64,000 nucleotides of DNA from Gammaproteobacteria bacterium (GTDB taxonomy: Bacteria; Pseudomonadota; Gammaproteobacteria; SURF-13): positions 43,267 through 107,266 of the forward strand of contig JACPZD010000035.1 in assembly GCA_016195665.1 (NCBI GenBank), written 5' to 3'. Within the stretch, counting starts at the first letter, position 1. The number at the start of each line of letters is the position of its first letter. This document shows, one piece after another, positions 27,600 through 36,749 of the stretch. The notes below the pieces were generated by a model. The model searched no databases. It had not been told where the DNA came from and saw only the letters and a list, made by a program, of their open reading frames with translations. The position numbers and the translations under genes were made by a program.

Positions 27600-27679
27600 A
27601 TTTCATCTCCTGTGATTGCGGTGCGCAACTAAGCGCTCACTGTTCCGTATTACCTTTCGCGCTGCGGTTGCAAACAAAA

Positions 27680-29002
27680 TTACCGCGACAACTGCTCCAA
27701 ACGAATGCGCGTCACTTCTCCGCTGATGGTATCGAGCGCTTGAATGCGCGCCACGGCTTGATTCATTTGGCGTTCCAAGACGCGCTGGGTGAGGATAATC
27801 ACCGAGACGCTGCTCATGCCGGCCACCGGTTCTTTTTGCAGTATCGCTTCGATACTGATCGAGTGATCGGCCAGAATGCGCGTCACATCGGCCAGCACGC
27901 CCGGCCGGTCAGTCGCCTGCATGCGCAGATAATAGGCGGTCTCGACCTCTTCCATCGGCAGAATCGGGAAGTCGGAAAGCGCATCGGGCTGGAAGGCGAG
28001 ATGCGGGACCCGGTTCTCGGGGTCCGAGGTAAGCGCGCGCACCACGTCAACGAGATCCGCCACCACCGCCGAGGCAGTCGGTTCGGCTCCCGCGCCGGCG
28101 CCGTAATAGAGAGTCGGCCCGACCGCATCGCCGGTCACCACGATGGCGTTCATCACCCCGTCCACGTTGGCAATCAGACGCCGATACGGAATCAGGGTGG
28201 GGTGCACGCGCAGTTCGATACCTTTGGTCGTGCGCCGCGATAGCGCCAGATGCTTGATGCGGTAACCAAGCTGCTCGGCGTAATTCACATCTTCGCGGGT
28301 GATGCGGGTGATGCCTTCGGTATACACCTTATCGAATTGCAGCGGGATGCCGAAGGCTATGGCGGCGAGGATGGTGAGCTTGTGTGCGGCGTCTATCCCT
28401 TCGACATCGAAGGTGGGGTCGGCCTCGGCGTAACCGAGCCGCTGCGCCTCGGCCAGCACGTCGGCGAAGTCGCGGCCTTTGTCGCGCATCTCGGTCAAGA
28501 TAAAATTACCGGTGCCGTTGATGATGCCCGCCAACCATTCGATGCGGTTGCCGGCCAGACCCTCGCGGATTGCCTTGATGATGGGGATGCCGCCCGCCAC
28601 TGCGGCTTCGAAGGCGACCATCACGCCCTGGTCGCGCGCGGCGGCGAAGATCTCATTACCATGGCGCGCAATCAACGCCTTATTGGCGGTGACCACATGT
28701 TTACCGTTGGCGATGGCGCGGTTGACGAGGTCGCGGGCGATGTCCACACCGCCGATCAGTTCGACGACGATCTCGATGTCTGGATTTTCCACCACCTCGA
28801 CAGGGTGTGCGGTAAGCCGGATACCTTCATAGTTACAGATGCGGGATTTGGAGAGATCGCGCGCGGCGGCGTGCACCACCTGGATGCCGCGGCCCGCGCG
28901 GCGGGTGATTTCTTCGGCGTTGCGGCGCAACACATTGACTGTGCCGCCGCCGACCGTACCGAGGCCCAGCAGGCCGACTTTGACAGGGTTCAGGGAGTTC
29001 AT
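27680..29002 (-). CDS. hom: Homoserine dehydrogenase
   Basis: 440 residues. NAD(P)-binding start GLLGLGTVGGGTVNVL; catalytic domain with KALIARHGNEIFAAA and the Lys/Asp set around GRDFADVLAEAQRLGYAEAD; C-terminal ACT domain (AYYLRMQATDRPGVLADVTR, about 350-420) for feedback control by threonine. It reduces aspartate semialdehyde to homoserine. It follows alaC by about 20 bp on the same strand, forming alaC-hom-glcG-thrC. Confidence 0.94.
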   Translation of the reverse strand: MNSLNPVKVGLLGLGTVGGGTVNVLRRNAEEITRRAGRGIQVVHAAARDLSKSRICNYEGIRLTAHPVEVVENPDIEIVVELIGGVDIARDLVNRAIANGKHVVTANKALIARHGNEIFAAARDQGVMVAFEAAVAGGIPIIKAIREGLAGNRIEWLAGIINGTGNFILTEMRDKGRDFADVLAEAQRLGYAEADPTFDVEGIDAAHKLTILAAIAFGIPLQFDKVYTEGITRITREDVNYAEQLGYRIKHLALSRRTTKGIELRVHPTLIPYRRLIANVDGVMNAIVVTGDAVGPTLYYGAGAGAEPTASAVVADLVDVVRALTSDPENRVPHLAFQPDALSDFPILPMEEVETAYYLRMQATDRPGVLADVTRILADHSISIEAILQKEPVAGMSSVSVIILTQRVLERQMNQAVARIQALDTISGEVTRIRLEQLSR

Positions 29003-29025
29003 GGGATTGACCGAAAAAACTCAGC

Positions 29026-30264
29026 CTAACTGGCTGACCGGATGAATTCAGCGCCGGAAGATTGGCCGAATGAATTCGGCCCTACTCTGTCTTTTCGAAA
29101 CATCTCGCGGATGCCGCGGATCGCCTGCCGGGTGCGGTGCTCGTTTTCGATCAGCCCAAAGCGCACGTGATCGTCGCCGTATTCGCCGAAACCGATGCCG
29201 GGCGAGACCGCGACCTTGGCGTCTTCCAGCAGCCGTTTGGAGAATTCCAGCGAACCCAGATGCTTATACGGATCGGGAATGGGCGCCCACACAAACATGC
29301 TCGCCTTGGGTTTTTCCACAGGCCAACCCAGGGCATTCAATCCCTCGCACAACACGTCGCGGCGGCTGCGGTACATCTCGGAGATCTCCTTCACGCAGTC
29401 CTGCGGCCCCTCCAGCGCGGTGATCGCGGCCACTTGAATGGGAGTAAAGGTACCATAGTCGAGATACGACTTCATGCGCGCGAGCGCCGCGACCAGATGG
29501 TGATTGCCGCACATGAAGCCCACCCGCCAGCCCGGCATGTTGTAACTCTTCGACAAAGTAAAAAATTCCACCGCGACATCCGTCGCACCTTTGACTTGCA
29601 ATATCGAGGGCGCGACATAACCATCGAAGGCGATGTCGGCGTAAGCGAGATCGTGTACCACCCAGATTTCATTCTCCCGCGCAATGGCGACAACCTTTTC
29701 GAAGAAGTCCAGCTCCACGCATTGGGTGGTCGGGTTACCGGGGAAATTGAGCACCAGCATCTTCGGCTTGGGCCATGAATCCTTGATCGCCTTTTCCAGC
29801 TCGGCAAAAAAGTCTATCCCCGGCGTAAGCCGCACGTGGCGGATATCCGCACCCGCAATTACAAAACCATAGGGATGAATGGGATAAGACGGATTGGGAA
29901 CCAGTATCGTGTCCCCCGCACCCATCGTGGCAAGTGCCAGATGCGCCAGACCTTCCTTGGAACCGATGGTGACGATGGACTCTTTATCGGGGTCTAGATC
30001 TACGTCAAAACGGCGTTTGTACCAGCCGCAAATCGCCTTGCGCAGACGTGGAATGCCGCGCGAGGCGGAATAGCGATGGGTGTCGCCGCGCTGCACCGCC
30101 TCGATCAGTTTATCCACGATGTGCTTAGGGGTGGGCTGATCGGGATTGCCCATGCCGAAGTCAATGATGTCCTCGCCGCGCGCGCGCGCCTTCGCTTTCA
30201 ACTCTGTTACAATGTTGAAGACGTAAGGAGGAAGGCGTTTGATCCTGAGAAAATCGGTGATCAC
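29026..30264 (-). CDS. alaC: Alanine transaminase AlaC-type aminotransferase
   Basis: 412 residues, fold-type I PLP aminotransferase. [15 protein letters not shown], substrate-side NPGN in [16 protein letters not shown], catalytic Lys in [15 protein letters not shown], and Arg near [14 protein letters not shown]. AlaC-type transaminases (glutamate-pyruvate) commonly sit upstream of hom and thrC in beta/gammaproteobacteria. The last ~15 residues ([18 protein letters not shown]) are encoded by a dispersed palindromic repeat and are not part of the family; the true core ends at about EMFRKD. Confidence 0.9.
   Translation of the reverse strand: MITDFLRIKRLPPYVFNIVTELKAKARARGEDIIDFGMGNPDQPTPKHIVDKLIEAVQRGDTHRYSASRGIPRLRKAICGWYKRRFDVDLDPDKESIVTIGSKEGLAHLALATMGAGDTILVPNPSYPIHPYGFVIAGADIRHVRLTPGIDFFAELEKAIKDSWPKPKMLVLNFPGNPTTQCVELDFFEKVVAIARENEIWVVHDLAYADIAFDGYVAPSILQVKGATDVAVEFFTLSKSYNMPGWRVGFMCGNHHLVAALARMKSYLDYGTFTPIQVAAITALEGPQDCVKEISEMYRSRRDVLCEGLNALGWPVEKPKASMFVWAPIPDPYKHLGSLEFSKRLLEDAKVAVSPGIGFGEYGDDHVRFGLIENEHRTRQAIRGIREMFRKDRVGPNSFGQSSGAEFIRSAS
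29038..29085. repeat. Short palindromic repeat, copy 2, coding the end of alaC
   Basis: Contains GGCCGAATGAATTCGGCC and CCTAC (29064-29085) plus a degenerate left part (GGATGAATTCAG). Same family as 13826-13878. It overlaps the last codons and stop region of alaC, replacing the natural C-terminus. Confidence 0.7.
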
Positions 30265-30291
30265 GGGATATACCCAATCAAAGTGTAAAGA

Positions 30292-30444
30292 GTTACTAAG
30301 CAGTTCATATAGTAAGATGACATTTCCGCCTCGTTCCCGCCCCCCTGTTCAGGGGGCGGGACAGGGTGGGGGTAAGTAATAAGGGTTTTTTACTAATCAG
30401 AAACAAAGTAAGTACATACGCTTACTTTGTTTCTGATTAGTAAC
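30292..30444. repeat. 153-bp structured repeat element, copy B
   Basis: Left end GTTACTAAGCAG; GC hairpin CCCGCCCCC with CAGGGGGCGGG; GACAGGGTGGGGGTAAG; then a perfect 22-bp-stem hairpin (30391-30412 with 30421-30442, 8-nt loop) whose arms hold CAGAAACAAAG and CTTTGTTTCTG. Matches copy A (24617-24770) in order and spacing but not in stem sequence. It ends 38 nt before the Mth938-like gene. Confidence 0.8.
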
Positions 30445-30482
30445 AGGCGCACATTACTGAGCGCGCCTTTGGCTGTCAATCT

Positions 30483-30896
30483 ATGAAATTTAGTCTCGAA
30501 TCAAATCCGGGCAATTATATCATTCACTCGTATGCGGCTGGACAAATATGTATCAGCTCGCTACCTGAAGCAGGGCTTCATCCCAGCCGCCCTCCTGCCA
30601 GAGAAGTGCTCACCCAAAGCTGCATCATTCTGCCCGACCTGATCCTGCGAGACTGGCCGCCGCAACATTTTGACGATCTCAGCGCCGGACACTTCGCCGT
30701 TTTGCTGGAACTGAGGCCTGAAGTGGTGTTGCTGGGAAGCGGCGGGCGACTGCGCTTTCCCCCGCCCGCCCTCACCGCGAGCCTGCTTGAAGAAGGCATC
30801 GGCGTCGAGGTAATGAATACCGGCGCGGCCTGCCGCACCTATAACATCCTCATGAACGAAGGCCGTAGGGTGGCCGCCGCCTTGCTGATGATCTAA
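30483..30896 (+). CDS. Mth938-like (DUF498/NDUFAF3-type) protein
   Basis: 137 residues. Single alpha/beta domain: SCIILPDLILRDWPPQHFDD in the middle, LLGSGGRLRFPPPAL and a C-terminal MNTGAACRTYNILMNEGRRV, the Mth938 pattern. Members include mitochondrial complex-I assembly factor NDUFAF3; bacterial function is unclear. It lies just beyond the 153-bp repeat element and is convergent with nlpD. In related genomes the rpoS gene would be expected in this place after nlpD. Confidence 0.85.
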   Translation: MKFSLESNPGNYIIHSYAAGQICISSLPEAGLHPSRPPAREVLTQSCIILPDLILRDWPPQHFDDLSAGHFAVLLELRPEVVLLGSGGRLRFPPPALTASLLEEGIGVEVMNTGAACRTYNILMNEGRRVAAALLMI

Positions 30897-31036
30897 GAGC
30901 ATATCCATAAATAGCTCCCCTGTGTCTCCCTTGCGATGAAAAGGCTTCACCGCGGAGGGCGCGGAGGAGAAACAAAGCCTTCTTGAAGGCATTCCTCTGC
31001 GTCCTCTGCGGTAAATTATTTGTGGATAAGCTCTAA
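30896..31036. repeat. Nested palindromic repeat, CCGCAGAGGACGC family, copy 1
   Basis: Inner palindrome 30945-31014: CACCGCGGAGGGCGCGGAGG against CCTCTGCGTCCTCTGCGGT. Outer pair GAGCATATCCATAAATA (left) and the reverse complement of TTATTTGTGGATAAGCTC (right). Between the Mth938 and nlpD 3' ends, so it could serve as a bidirectional terminator. Confidence 0.7.
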
Positions 31037-31052
31037 GGATCCTGAAAAAAAT

Positions 31053-31991
31053 CTACTGCCTGTTTCTGGGGAGATACTGCAAGGGGTCCACCGGCTTGCC
31101 ATCCTTACGTATCTCGAAATACAGTTGCACTTGCTCCGAAGTGCTCTTGCCCATCTCGGCGATGGGCTGTCCCAAGGCGACTTTTTCACCCTCTTTTACG
31201 AGCCTCTTTTTGTTGTTAGCATAAGCACTTAAGAAGGATTTATCATGTTTTACTATAACTAGCTCGCCGAGCCCCTTGAGGCCGTTTCCGCTGTAAACCA
31301 CCCGCCCCGCCGCCGCCGCGCGTACCGGCTGACCTTCCCGCCCGGCGATGCTGATGCCTTTTTCGGAGCCGGAACGTTCGGGCAGCACCTGGCCGGTCGC
31401 GGGCCATTTCCATAACACCCTGCCGCTCGTCGGCGTGTCGTTATCATCGGCCGGGATCGGCGCGATAAGGGGCGCAGGAGTTGCTACAGGCGGGAGGACG
31501 GGGCGCGTGGGGCGTGCAGGGGCCGAAATAGTTTTCACCGGCTTGGAGACTTCCACGCTGTCGGGCGGCGTTACCCGGAGCCGTTGGCCGGCGTAGATGC
31601 GGTCAGGCGACGAGAGCCGGTTCCATGCGGCCACCTGTTGGTAGTCCTGGCCGTATAGCCAGGCAATCGCGTACAGGGTCTCGCCCGCTGCGACTATATG
31701 ATAGAAATCGCGGCGTGCAGGCTCATCACTCGTCACTGCATCCTCGTCCTGTTCCACCGGGGCAAGCACCATGGGGCCGCCGCAACCGGCAAGCCACAGC
31801 AGCAGGGATAACGGCCACGCTGCACTTATAGGATGTTGAAAAAGACCATCCTTGGTCTTCTTCAACACGCAAAGCAAAAAATGTGGTTTTTGCTTTGCTC
31901 CATTTTCCAAACACATACGGCGTGTTTGAAAAATGGCGGCCCATCCCTGGGCCGCACGCAGACTGTTTTTCAACAGCCTGCTCACACTCAT
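31053..31991 (-). CDS. nlpD: NlpD-type LysM/M23 murein lipoprotein with a repeat-derived N-terminus
   Basis: 312 residues. After residue 50 the sequence SAAWPLSLLLWLAGCGGP is a lipoprotein signal (lipobox LAGC); then a LysM domain (YHIVAAGETLYAIAWLYGQD) and a C-terminal LytM/M23 fold (GQPVRAAAAGRVVYSGNGLK). The metal ligands are incomplete, as in NlpD, an amidase activator of cell division. The first ~50 residues come from a 152-bp inverted-repeat element (31829-31980) between the ATG at 31991, which overlaps the yqaA stop, and the old signal. This N-terminus should hinder normal lipoprotein export unless translation starts further in; no ATG, GTG or TTG in frame close to the signal is seen. 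Confidence 0.85.
   Translation of the reverse strand: MSVSRLLKNSLRAAQGWAAIFQTRRMCLENGAKQKPHFLLCVLKKTKDGLFQHPISAAWPLSLLLWLAGCGGPMVLAPVEQDEDAVTSDEPARRDFYHIVAAGETLYAIAWLYGQDYQQVAAWNRLSSPDRIYAGQRLRVTPPDSVEVSKPVKTISAPARPTRPVLPPVATPAPLIAPIPADDNDTPTSGRVLWKWPATGQVLPERSGSEKGISIAGREGQPVRAAAAGRVVYSGNGLKGLGELVIVKHDKSFLSAYANNKKRLVKEGEKVALGQPIAEMGKSTSEQVQLYFEIRKDGKPVDPLQYLPRNRQ
31829..31980. repeat. 152-bp inverted-repeat (MITE-like) element in the nlpD start
   Basis: Ends pair: AGGATGTTGAAAAA at the left, TTTTTCAACAGCCTG at the right. Inside are more palindromes: AGACCATCCTTGGTCTT, GCAAAGCAAAAA with TTTTTGCTTTGC, CCATTTTCCAAACAC with GTGTTTGAAAAATGG, and GGCCCATCCCTGGGCC. It reads without stops in the nlpD frame. 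Confidence 0.8.
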
Positions 31992-32569
31992 CGTGTACTC
32001 AAAATGAAATAAGCCGCCACCGCCAACGCGACCACCGACCAGCCTATCGCGTCTACATATTTACGCAGCAATCCTTCCATGCGCGGGCCGCCCCACACCA
32101 TTAGCCCGGCCACCATAAAAAACCGCGCGCCGCGTCCGATTAAAGAGCCGAGCACAAACGGCAACAGCGCCATTGAGATCACCCCCGAGGCGATGGTGAA
32201 CATCTTGTAGGGGATGGGGGTGAACGCTGCGATAAAGATCGCCCAGAAGCCCCACTCCGCGAACCATTCTCTGGCTTGAAGATAGGCGGGCCAATAACCC
32301 GCGCGTTGGATAAGGGGCGCGATCAGTTCGAAGGCGAAATGGCCAATCAAATAACCGAACAAACCGCCCAATACCGACGTGATCATGGTCAGCGCGGCGA
32401 GAACCCAGGCCCGTTCCGGACGCGCCAGGGCCATGGGGGCGAGCATGACGTCCGGCGGGATGGGGAAAAAAGACGACTCGGCGAAGCTGAGTGCGCCCAA
32501 AAACCACGGTGCATGACGATGCCTGGCCCACTGCATCGTTCGGTTATACAGGGCTGAGAATAGTCGCAC
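31988..32569 (-). CDS. yqaA: YqaA-type DedA-family membrane protein
   Basis: 193 residues, four to five membrane helices (for example WVLAALTMITSVLGGLFGYL and SVVALAVAAYFIL). The segment SFAESSFFPIPPDVMLAPMA near residue 29 and GFWAIFIAAFTPIPYKMFTI are the re-entrant loops of the DedA/SNARE-associated fold. Possible lipid carrier flipping or proton-coupled transport; the exact role is unknown. It lies between pcm (1-bp gap) and nlpD (4-bp overlap), the usual gammaproteobacterial place. Confidence 0.88.
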   Translation of the reverse strand: MRLFSALYNRTMQWARHRHAPWFLGALSFAESSFFPIPPDVMLAPMALARPERAWVLAALTMITSVLGGLFGYLIGHFAFELIAPLIQRAGYWPAYLQAREWFAEWGFWAIFIAAFTPIPYKMFTIASGVISMALLPFVLGSLIGRGARFFMVAGLMVWGGPRMEGLLRKYVDAIGWSVVALAVAAYFILSTR

Positions 32570-32570
32570 T

Positions 32571-33227
32571 TTACTTGCCGCCCATCAGAGGGACAAAACT
32601 AACCCGTTCCAGCACTTCTTTCTTTAAGCCCTCGGAGGTACGCGTGATGAGGGTCAACTCTTGAGTACCGCGGCGGCCGAGGGGGATCACCATGCGGCCA
32701 CCCTCGGCCAATTGCTCCACCAAGGCGGGAGGGATCGCCGCCGGCGCGGCGGTGACCAGGATAGCGTCGTAGGGCGCCTGTTCCGGCCAGCCTTGACTGC
32801 CGTTGCCGTACTTGGCGTTGATATTACGCAACTTGAGTTCCCTGAAGCGCTGTTGCGCAGTAAGCAACAGGGGTTGGATACGCTCGATGCTGTAGATCTC
32901 CTTGGCAAGCTGGGCGAGGACGGCGGTTTGATAACCCGATCCAGTGCCGATCTCCAGCACCTTGCCGAACGGACCCGACGTCAGCAGCGCCTCCGTCATG
33001 CGCGCCACGATGTAGGGCTGGGAAATGGTCTGGCCGTGACCGATAGGCAGCGCGGTGTCTTCGTAGGCGCGGCTTGCCAGGGCCTCGTCCATAAAAATAT
33101 GACGCGGGACGTTGCGCAGTGCCTCCAGCAAGTCCGGATGACGTATGCCCTGTTCCAGCAGACGCTGGATCAGACGCTCGCGCGTGCGCGGCGAGGTCAT
33201 GCCGATGCCTTGATGGCGGACACTCAT
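32571..33227 (-). CDS. pcm: Protein-L-isoaspartate O-methyltransferase
   Basis: 218 residues. SAM-binding motif [20 protein letters not shown] (about 79-98), post-[12 protein letters not shown], and the C-terminal [20 protein letters not shown]. It methylates isoaspartyl residues for protein repair. Its start overlaps the surE stop by 4 bp, so the two are translationally coupled. Confidence 0.95.
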   Translation of the reverse strand: MSVRHQGIGMTSPRTRERLIQRLLEQGIRHPDLLEALRNVPRHIFMDEALASRAYEDTALPIGHGQTISQPYIVARMTEALLTSGPFGKVLEIGTGSGYQTAVLAQLAKEIYSIERIQPLLLTAQQRFRELKLRNINAKYGNGSQGWPEQAPYDAILVTAAPAAIPPALVEQLAEGGRMVIPLGRRGTQELTLITRTSEGLKKEVLERVSFVPLMGGK

Positions 33228-34021
33228 CGCTCTAGTCCCTGCGCGGGCTTCACCGGCAATCCAGCTTGTGCGGGATGAAAGGAGAATCCTTGCAGCCAGG
33301 TGGCGATCTTGTCGAGGGCGGGATAACGGGTCAGATCCACCAGGATGGGGGTGATCGAAACGAAGTGACGCTTGATGGCGTGAAAATCGGTGCCCGGCCC
33401 GGCGTCTTGTTCCGTGCCCGGCGGTCCGACCCAGTAGATCGTCCTCCCGCGCGGATCTGTCATGCGCAGCACCGGCTCGGCTTTGTGGCGATGTCCCAGG
33501 CGGGTCGCCTCAAATCCGGCCAGTTGCTCCCACGGCAGATCGGGCACATTGATGTTCAGAATCGTATCGGCGGGCAACGGGTCCACCTGCAAGCGGCCGA
33601 TCAACACCTCCACCACTCGCGCCGCCGTCTCGTAGTGCTGCTGCCCGACCAGCGACACGGCGAGCGCGGGCAGACCCAAAAACCGGCCCTCCATCGCCGC
33701 CGCCACAGTGCCGGAATACAGCACGTCGTCGCCGAGATTCGCGCCGCTGTTGATGCCGGCGATGACCATATCGGGCTCCTCGTCCAACAAGCCGGTGATG
33801 GCGAGGTGCACACAATCCGTGGGCGTGCCATCCACCCGGATGAAGCCGTTGTCCATCCGCATGGCGCGTATCGGGCTGTCCAGGGTGAGCGAATTGCTGG
33901 CGCCGCTGCGATCGCGGTCCGGCGCCACCACGGTGACCTCGGCGATCTTGGCCAAGGCCCCAGCCAGACAACGGATTCCCGGCGACTGATAGCCGTCGTC
34001 ATTGCTAATTAGGATTTTCAT
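33224..34021 (-). CDS. surE: 5'/3'-nucleotidase SurE
   Basis: 265 residues. The metal site Asp pair is at residues 8-9 ([14 protein letters not shown]), Ser of [10 protein letters not shown] near 40, and Asn in the [19 protein letters not shown] block. Phosphatase for nucleoside monophosphates and short polyphosphates, often active in stationary phase. First gene of surE-pcm-yqaA-nlpD. In many gammaproteobacteria truD separates ispF and surE; no truD is seen here. Confidence 0.95.
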   Translation of the reverse strand: MKILISNDDGYQSPGIRCLAGALAKIAEVTVVAPDRDRSGASNSLTLDSPIRAMRMDNGFIRVDGTPTDCVHLAITGLLDEEPDMVIAGINSGANLGDDVLYSGTVAAAMEGRFLGLPALAVSLVGQQHYETAARVVEVLIGRLQVDPLPADTILNINVPDLPWEQLAGFEATRLGHRHKAEPVLRMTDPRGRTIYWVGPPGTEQDAGPGTDFHAIKRHFVSITPILVDLTRYPALDKIATWLQGFSFHPAQAGLPVKPAQGLER

Positions 34022-34230
34022 TATTCAGATCCAAGGCTTATGGCCGATATATGAAAACTTGGCTCGCTTTTTGCCTTGACTCGATACAAGATAAAGTTCC
34101 CCCACAGATATGCCCATTGTGTACGGTTGCCTACCACCGAGTTTACGCAACGGCCACAAGCCCAGTCTCCTATGATACTGGACATTTCAAGTTAGACAAA
34201 ACCTTACTCTCATCGCGTCACTCTTTTCTT

Positions 34231-34644
34231 ATGCCCCTTTTAATCAGACAACTTGCTTTTGCTGCACTCTTACTGGGCGCAAGCCACTCGGCATGGGCCG
34301 AATTTATTTTATTTCCCGAATTGAACGGTGTCCTACGGCGGGACATAGAGTCTAATGAAATGGCCATGTCCATGGGGCACGACGAGCATCCGCTGCGTAA
34401 GGACCAGCCCGATGCGGCGCTCGCTATATTTTATTCGGCCGATTATGGATGCCTGCGCGTGTTAGCCGAGGTTGATATCGCTCGAGAAGTGGACGCCGAG
34501 ATCGAACGCCTGCAGGCCGGCTGGCTATTGGGTTCGGAAACCACCGCCTGGATTGGGCGTTTTCACACGCCGCTGGGCTATTGGAACACCCGGTATCATC
34601 ACGGCAGTTATCTGCAGACCGCGGCCACCCGGCCGGACATTTAG
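34231..34644 (+). pseudogene. N-terminal fragment of an exported outer-membrane-type protein
   Basis: From ATG 34231 a signal peptide (MPLLIRQLAFAALLLGASHS, cut after AWA) leads into EFILFPELNGVL and a strand-rich part ending WIGRFHTPLGYWNTRYHHGS, then a stop 15 bases before the GGDEF-EAL start. The strand pattern resembles the start of porin-like proteins, but the barrel that should follow (several hundred residues) is absent. I interpret it as a truncated remnant; a small exported protein of 137 residues cannot be excluded. An in-frame start at 34051 lacks a signal and is less likely. Confidence 0.5.
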
Positions 34645-34658
34645 GTAGGCACGAAGCT

Positions 34659-36698
34659 ATGGCAAGGTCCAATAGAGTAATAGCGTTCTTCGCCAGCCTC
34701 ACCGGGCGCATGTTGCTCGGCATGCTGGTCATTCACGCCTTGCTGGTGCCCTTGCTGTACTACGGCGTGATATCCCTTACTAAGGAGGGCTATCAAACTC
34801 AGTTTATCCAGCAAGTGCGATCCAATTCGCAACTGTTTGCCGTCCTGTTTGCTCAGGAGATAGCGCAGAAATCGCCGGAAGAGATGGTCTCCGGCGCCCT
34901 GCAGAGCGGACAAGTGATCTTCGCCCAGATCATGACCCCTGACGGGCAAACAGTAAATCCAAAAAACGTCGCTAATGCCGATCTTGGCGAATTCAAGGAA
35001 GACTTTTTCTTTGGTCAGCACGGGGACACGGTCTATTACATCTCCGTGTCCCTGCGAGACGAAGACGGCAACATCAGCGGCGTCCTGCGTCTCGGTTATG
35101 ACGAGGAGCCGACTCAGGAACAAATCAAGACCGCCTACCAGCGTGGCTTGTTCCTGGTGCTGGCTTACGGCCTGCTGTCGCTCGCACTGGTCATCTTCTC
35201 CGGCTGGCAAATCACGCGATCCTTACGCCGCCTGGGTAACGCGGCGCACCAGGTGGCGATGGGCGAAATCACCAAGCAACTCGATGTACCCACCAACATC
35301 AGTGAAGTGACGAGCCTGGGGCAAGACCTGGAGCGTATGCGTTGGAAATTGGTGCATCAGGGCGAGCTGCTGGAACATCAAGCCCTGCACGACAGTTTAA
35401 CGGGGCTGCCCAACCGCACCTTGCTGCACGATCGGATGCAACATGCCTTCGTCACTGCACAGCGCCTGGGCAAGACAGTCGCCTTGCTCATGATGGATCT
35501 GGATCGCTTCAAGGAAGTCAATGACACGCTCGGTCATCACGTTGGAGACTTGTTGTTACAGCAGATCGCATTACGCATGCGCGGCGCCTTGCGGGAATCG
35601 GATACCATCGCCCGCCTGGGGGGAGACGAGTTTGCCGTGGTGCTGCCGAGTGTAGAAAACCCCGAGCAGGCCGTCCATACCGCGCAGAAGATATTGACCA
35701 CGCTGGAGCAGCCCTTAAATCTGGACGGACACAGCTTCACCATCGGCGCCAGTATCGGTATCGCATTCTTCCCCGAGCACGGCGAGGACAATGACACCTT
35801 GATGCGGCATGCGGATCTCTCCATGTATTACGCCAAACGCACCCAAAGCGGTTATTCCATTTACAACCCCACCCTGAATCAACAAGGGCTGAATGAAATC
35901 ACATTGATAGGCGAATTGCGTCACGCCATCCAACACAACGAACTGATCCTCCATTATCAGCCCAAGGTAGACCTCAAGACCGGCCGGGTAACCGGCGTCG
36001 AGGCCCTGGTACGCTGGCAACATCCACGACAGGGTCTACTTCTGCCGGAACATTTCCTGCATCTCGCGGAACGCACGGGGCTCATTCACCCGCTCACCTC
36101 TTGGGTGCTGAACGAGGCGCTCAGGACCTGCCAGAGCTGGCATCAAGCGGACATCAAACTGCCCGTCGCGGTCAACCTCTCCCCGGCGAGTCTGCAACAC
36201 GATCAACTTTTTGAACAGATCAACCACGCGCTGCAAAGTTTAAACACACCTCCTTTCTGGCTGGAGTTGGAGATCACCGAGGCCGCGATTCTGGCCGACC
36301 CCCAGCTCACCCAAGCGGTGCTGGGTCGCTTGTCTGATCTGGGGGTACAGATTTCCATCGACGACTACGGCACGGCCTCGTTCGCCTCGCTGGCCTATTT
36401 CAACAAGCTGCCCATTCAACGGATCAATATTGATAAGTCATTCGTTATAGAGATGTCCGATGAGACCAATGCGGTGATCGTCCGCTCCGCCATCAATCTC
36501 GCGCACAACATGAAACGCACCGTGAGCGCGGAGGGCGTTGAACATCCGGACACGCTGAAAAAATTAAAGGAACTGGGCTGCGACATAGCTCAAGGGAATT
36601 ATCTCTGCGAACCGCTTGCAGCGAACGAACTCATCGGCTGGCTGCAACAGCCCTACCGCGACCTTACAGATAAATCCAGTCCACTCGCCCAGAACTGA
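34659..36698 (+). CDS. Membrane GGDEF-EAL protein with intact cyclase and altered phosphodiesterase domain
   Basis: 679 residues; ATG at 34659 chosen because a ribosome site AGGTAGG precedes it. Two membrane helices (about 14-35 and 165-190) flank a periplasmic sensor, followed by HAMP (about 190-240). GGDEF is intact (LGGDEFAVVLPS) with an inhibitory RxxD (RESD) five residues upstream, so diguanylate cyclase activity is expected. EAL has GVEALVRWQHP, VNLS, ELEITE and IDDYGT, but the lysine of the KID motif is Asn (QRINIDKSF) and QGY is QGNY, so c-di-GMP hydrolysis may be weak or absent. Stands alone before the Smr gene. Confidence 0.9.
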   Translation: MARSNRVIAFFASLTGRMLLGMLVIHALLVPLLYYGVISLTKEGYQTQFIQQVRSNSQLFAVLFAQEIAQKSPEEMVSGALQSGQVIFAQIMTPDGQTVNPKNVANADLGEFKEDFFFGQHGDTVYYISVSLRDEDGNISGVLRLGYDEEPTQEQIKTAYQRGLFLVLAYGLLSLALVIFSGWQITRSLRRLGNAAHQVAMGEITKQLDVPTNISEVTSLGQDLERMRWKLVHQGELLEHQALHDSLTGLPNRTLLHDRMQHAFVTAQRLGKTVALLMMDLDRFKEVNDTLGHHVGDLLLQQIALRMRGALRESDTIARLGGDEFAVVLPSVENPEQAVHTAQKILTTLEQPLNLDGHSFTIGASIGIAFFPEHGEDNDTLMRHADLSMYYAKRTQSGYSIYNPTLNQQGLNEITLIGELRHAIQHNELILHYQPKVDLKTGRVTGVEALVRWQHPRQGLLLPEHFLHLAERTGLIHPLTSWVLNEALRTCQSWHQADIKLPVAVNLSPASLQHDQLFEQINHALQSLNTPPFWLELEITEAAILADPQLTQAVLGRLSDLGVQISIDDYGTASFASLAYFNKLPIQRINIDKSFVIEMSDETNAVIVRSAINLAHNMKRTVSAEGVEHPDTLKKLKELGCDIAQGNYLCEPLAANELIGWLQQPYRDLTDKSSPLAQN

Positions 36699-36749
36699 GC
36701 CCGGCTTTTTCCTTGTCACCTGTGGCCGGATTCTGGCAGGATACTCACC

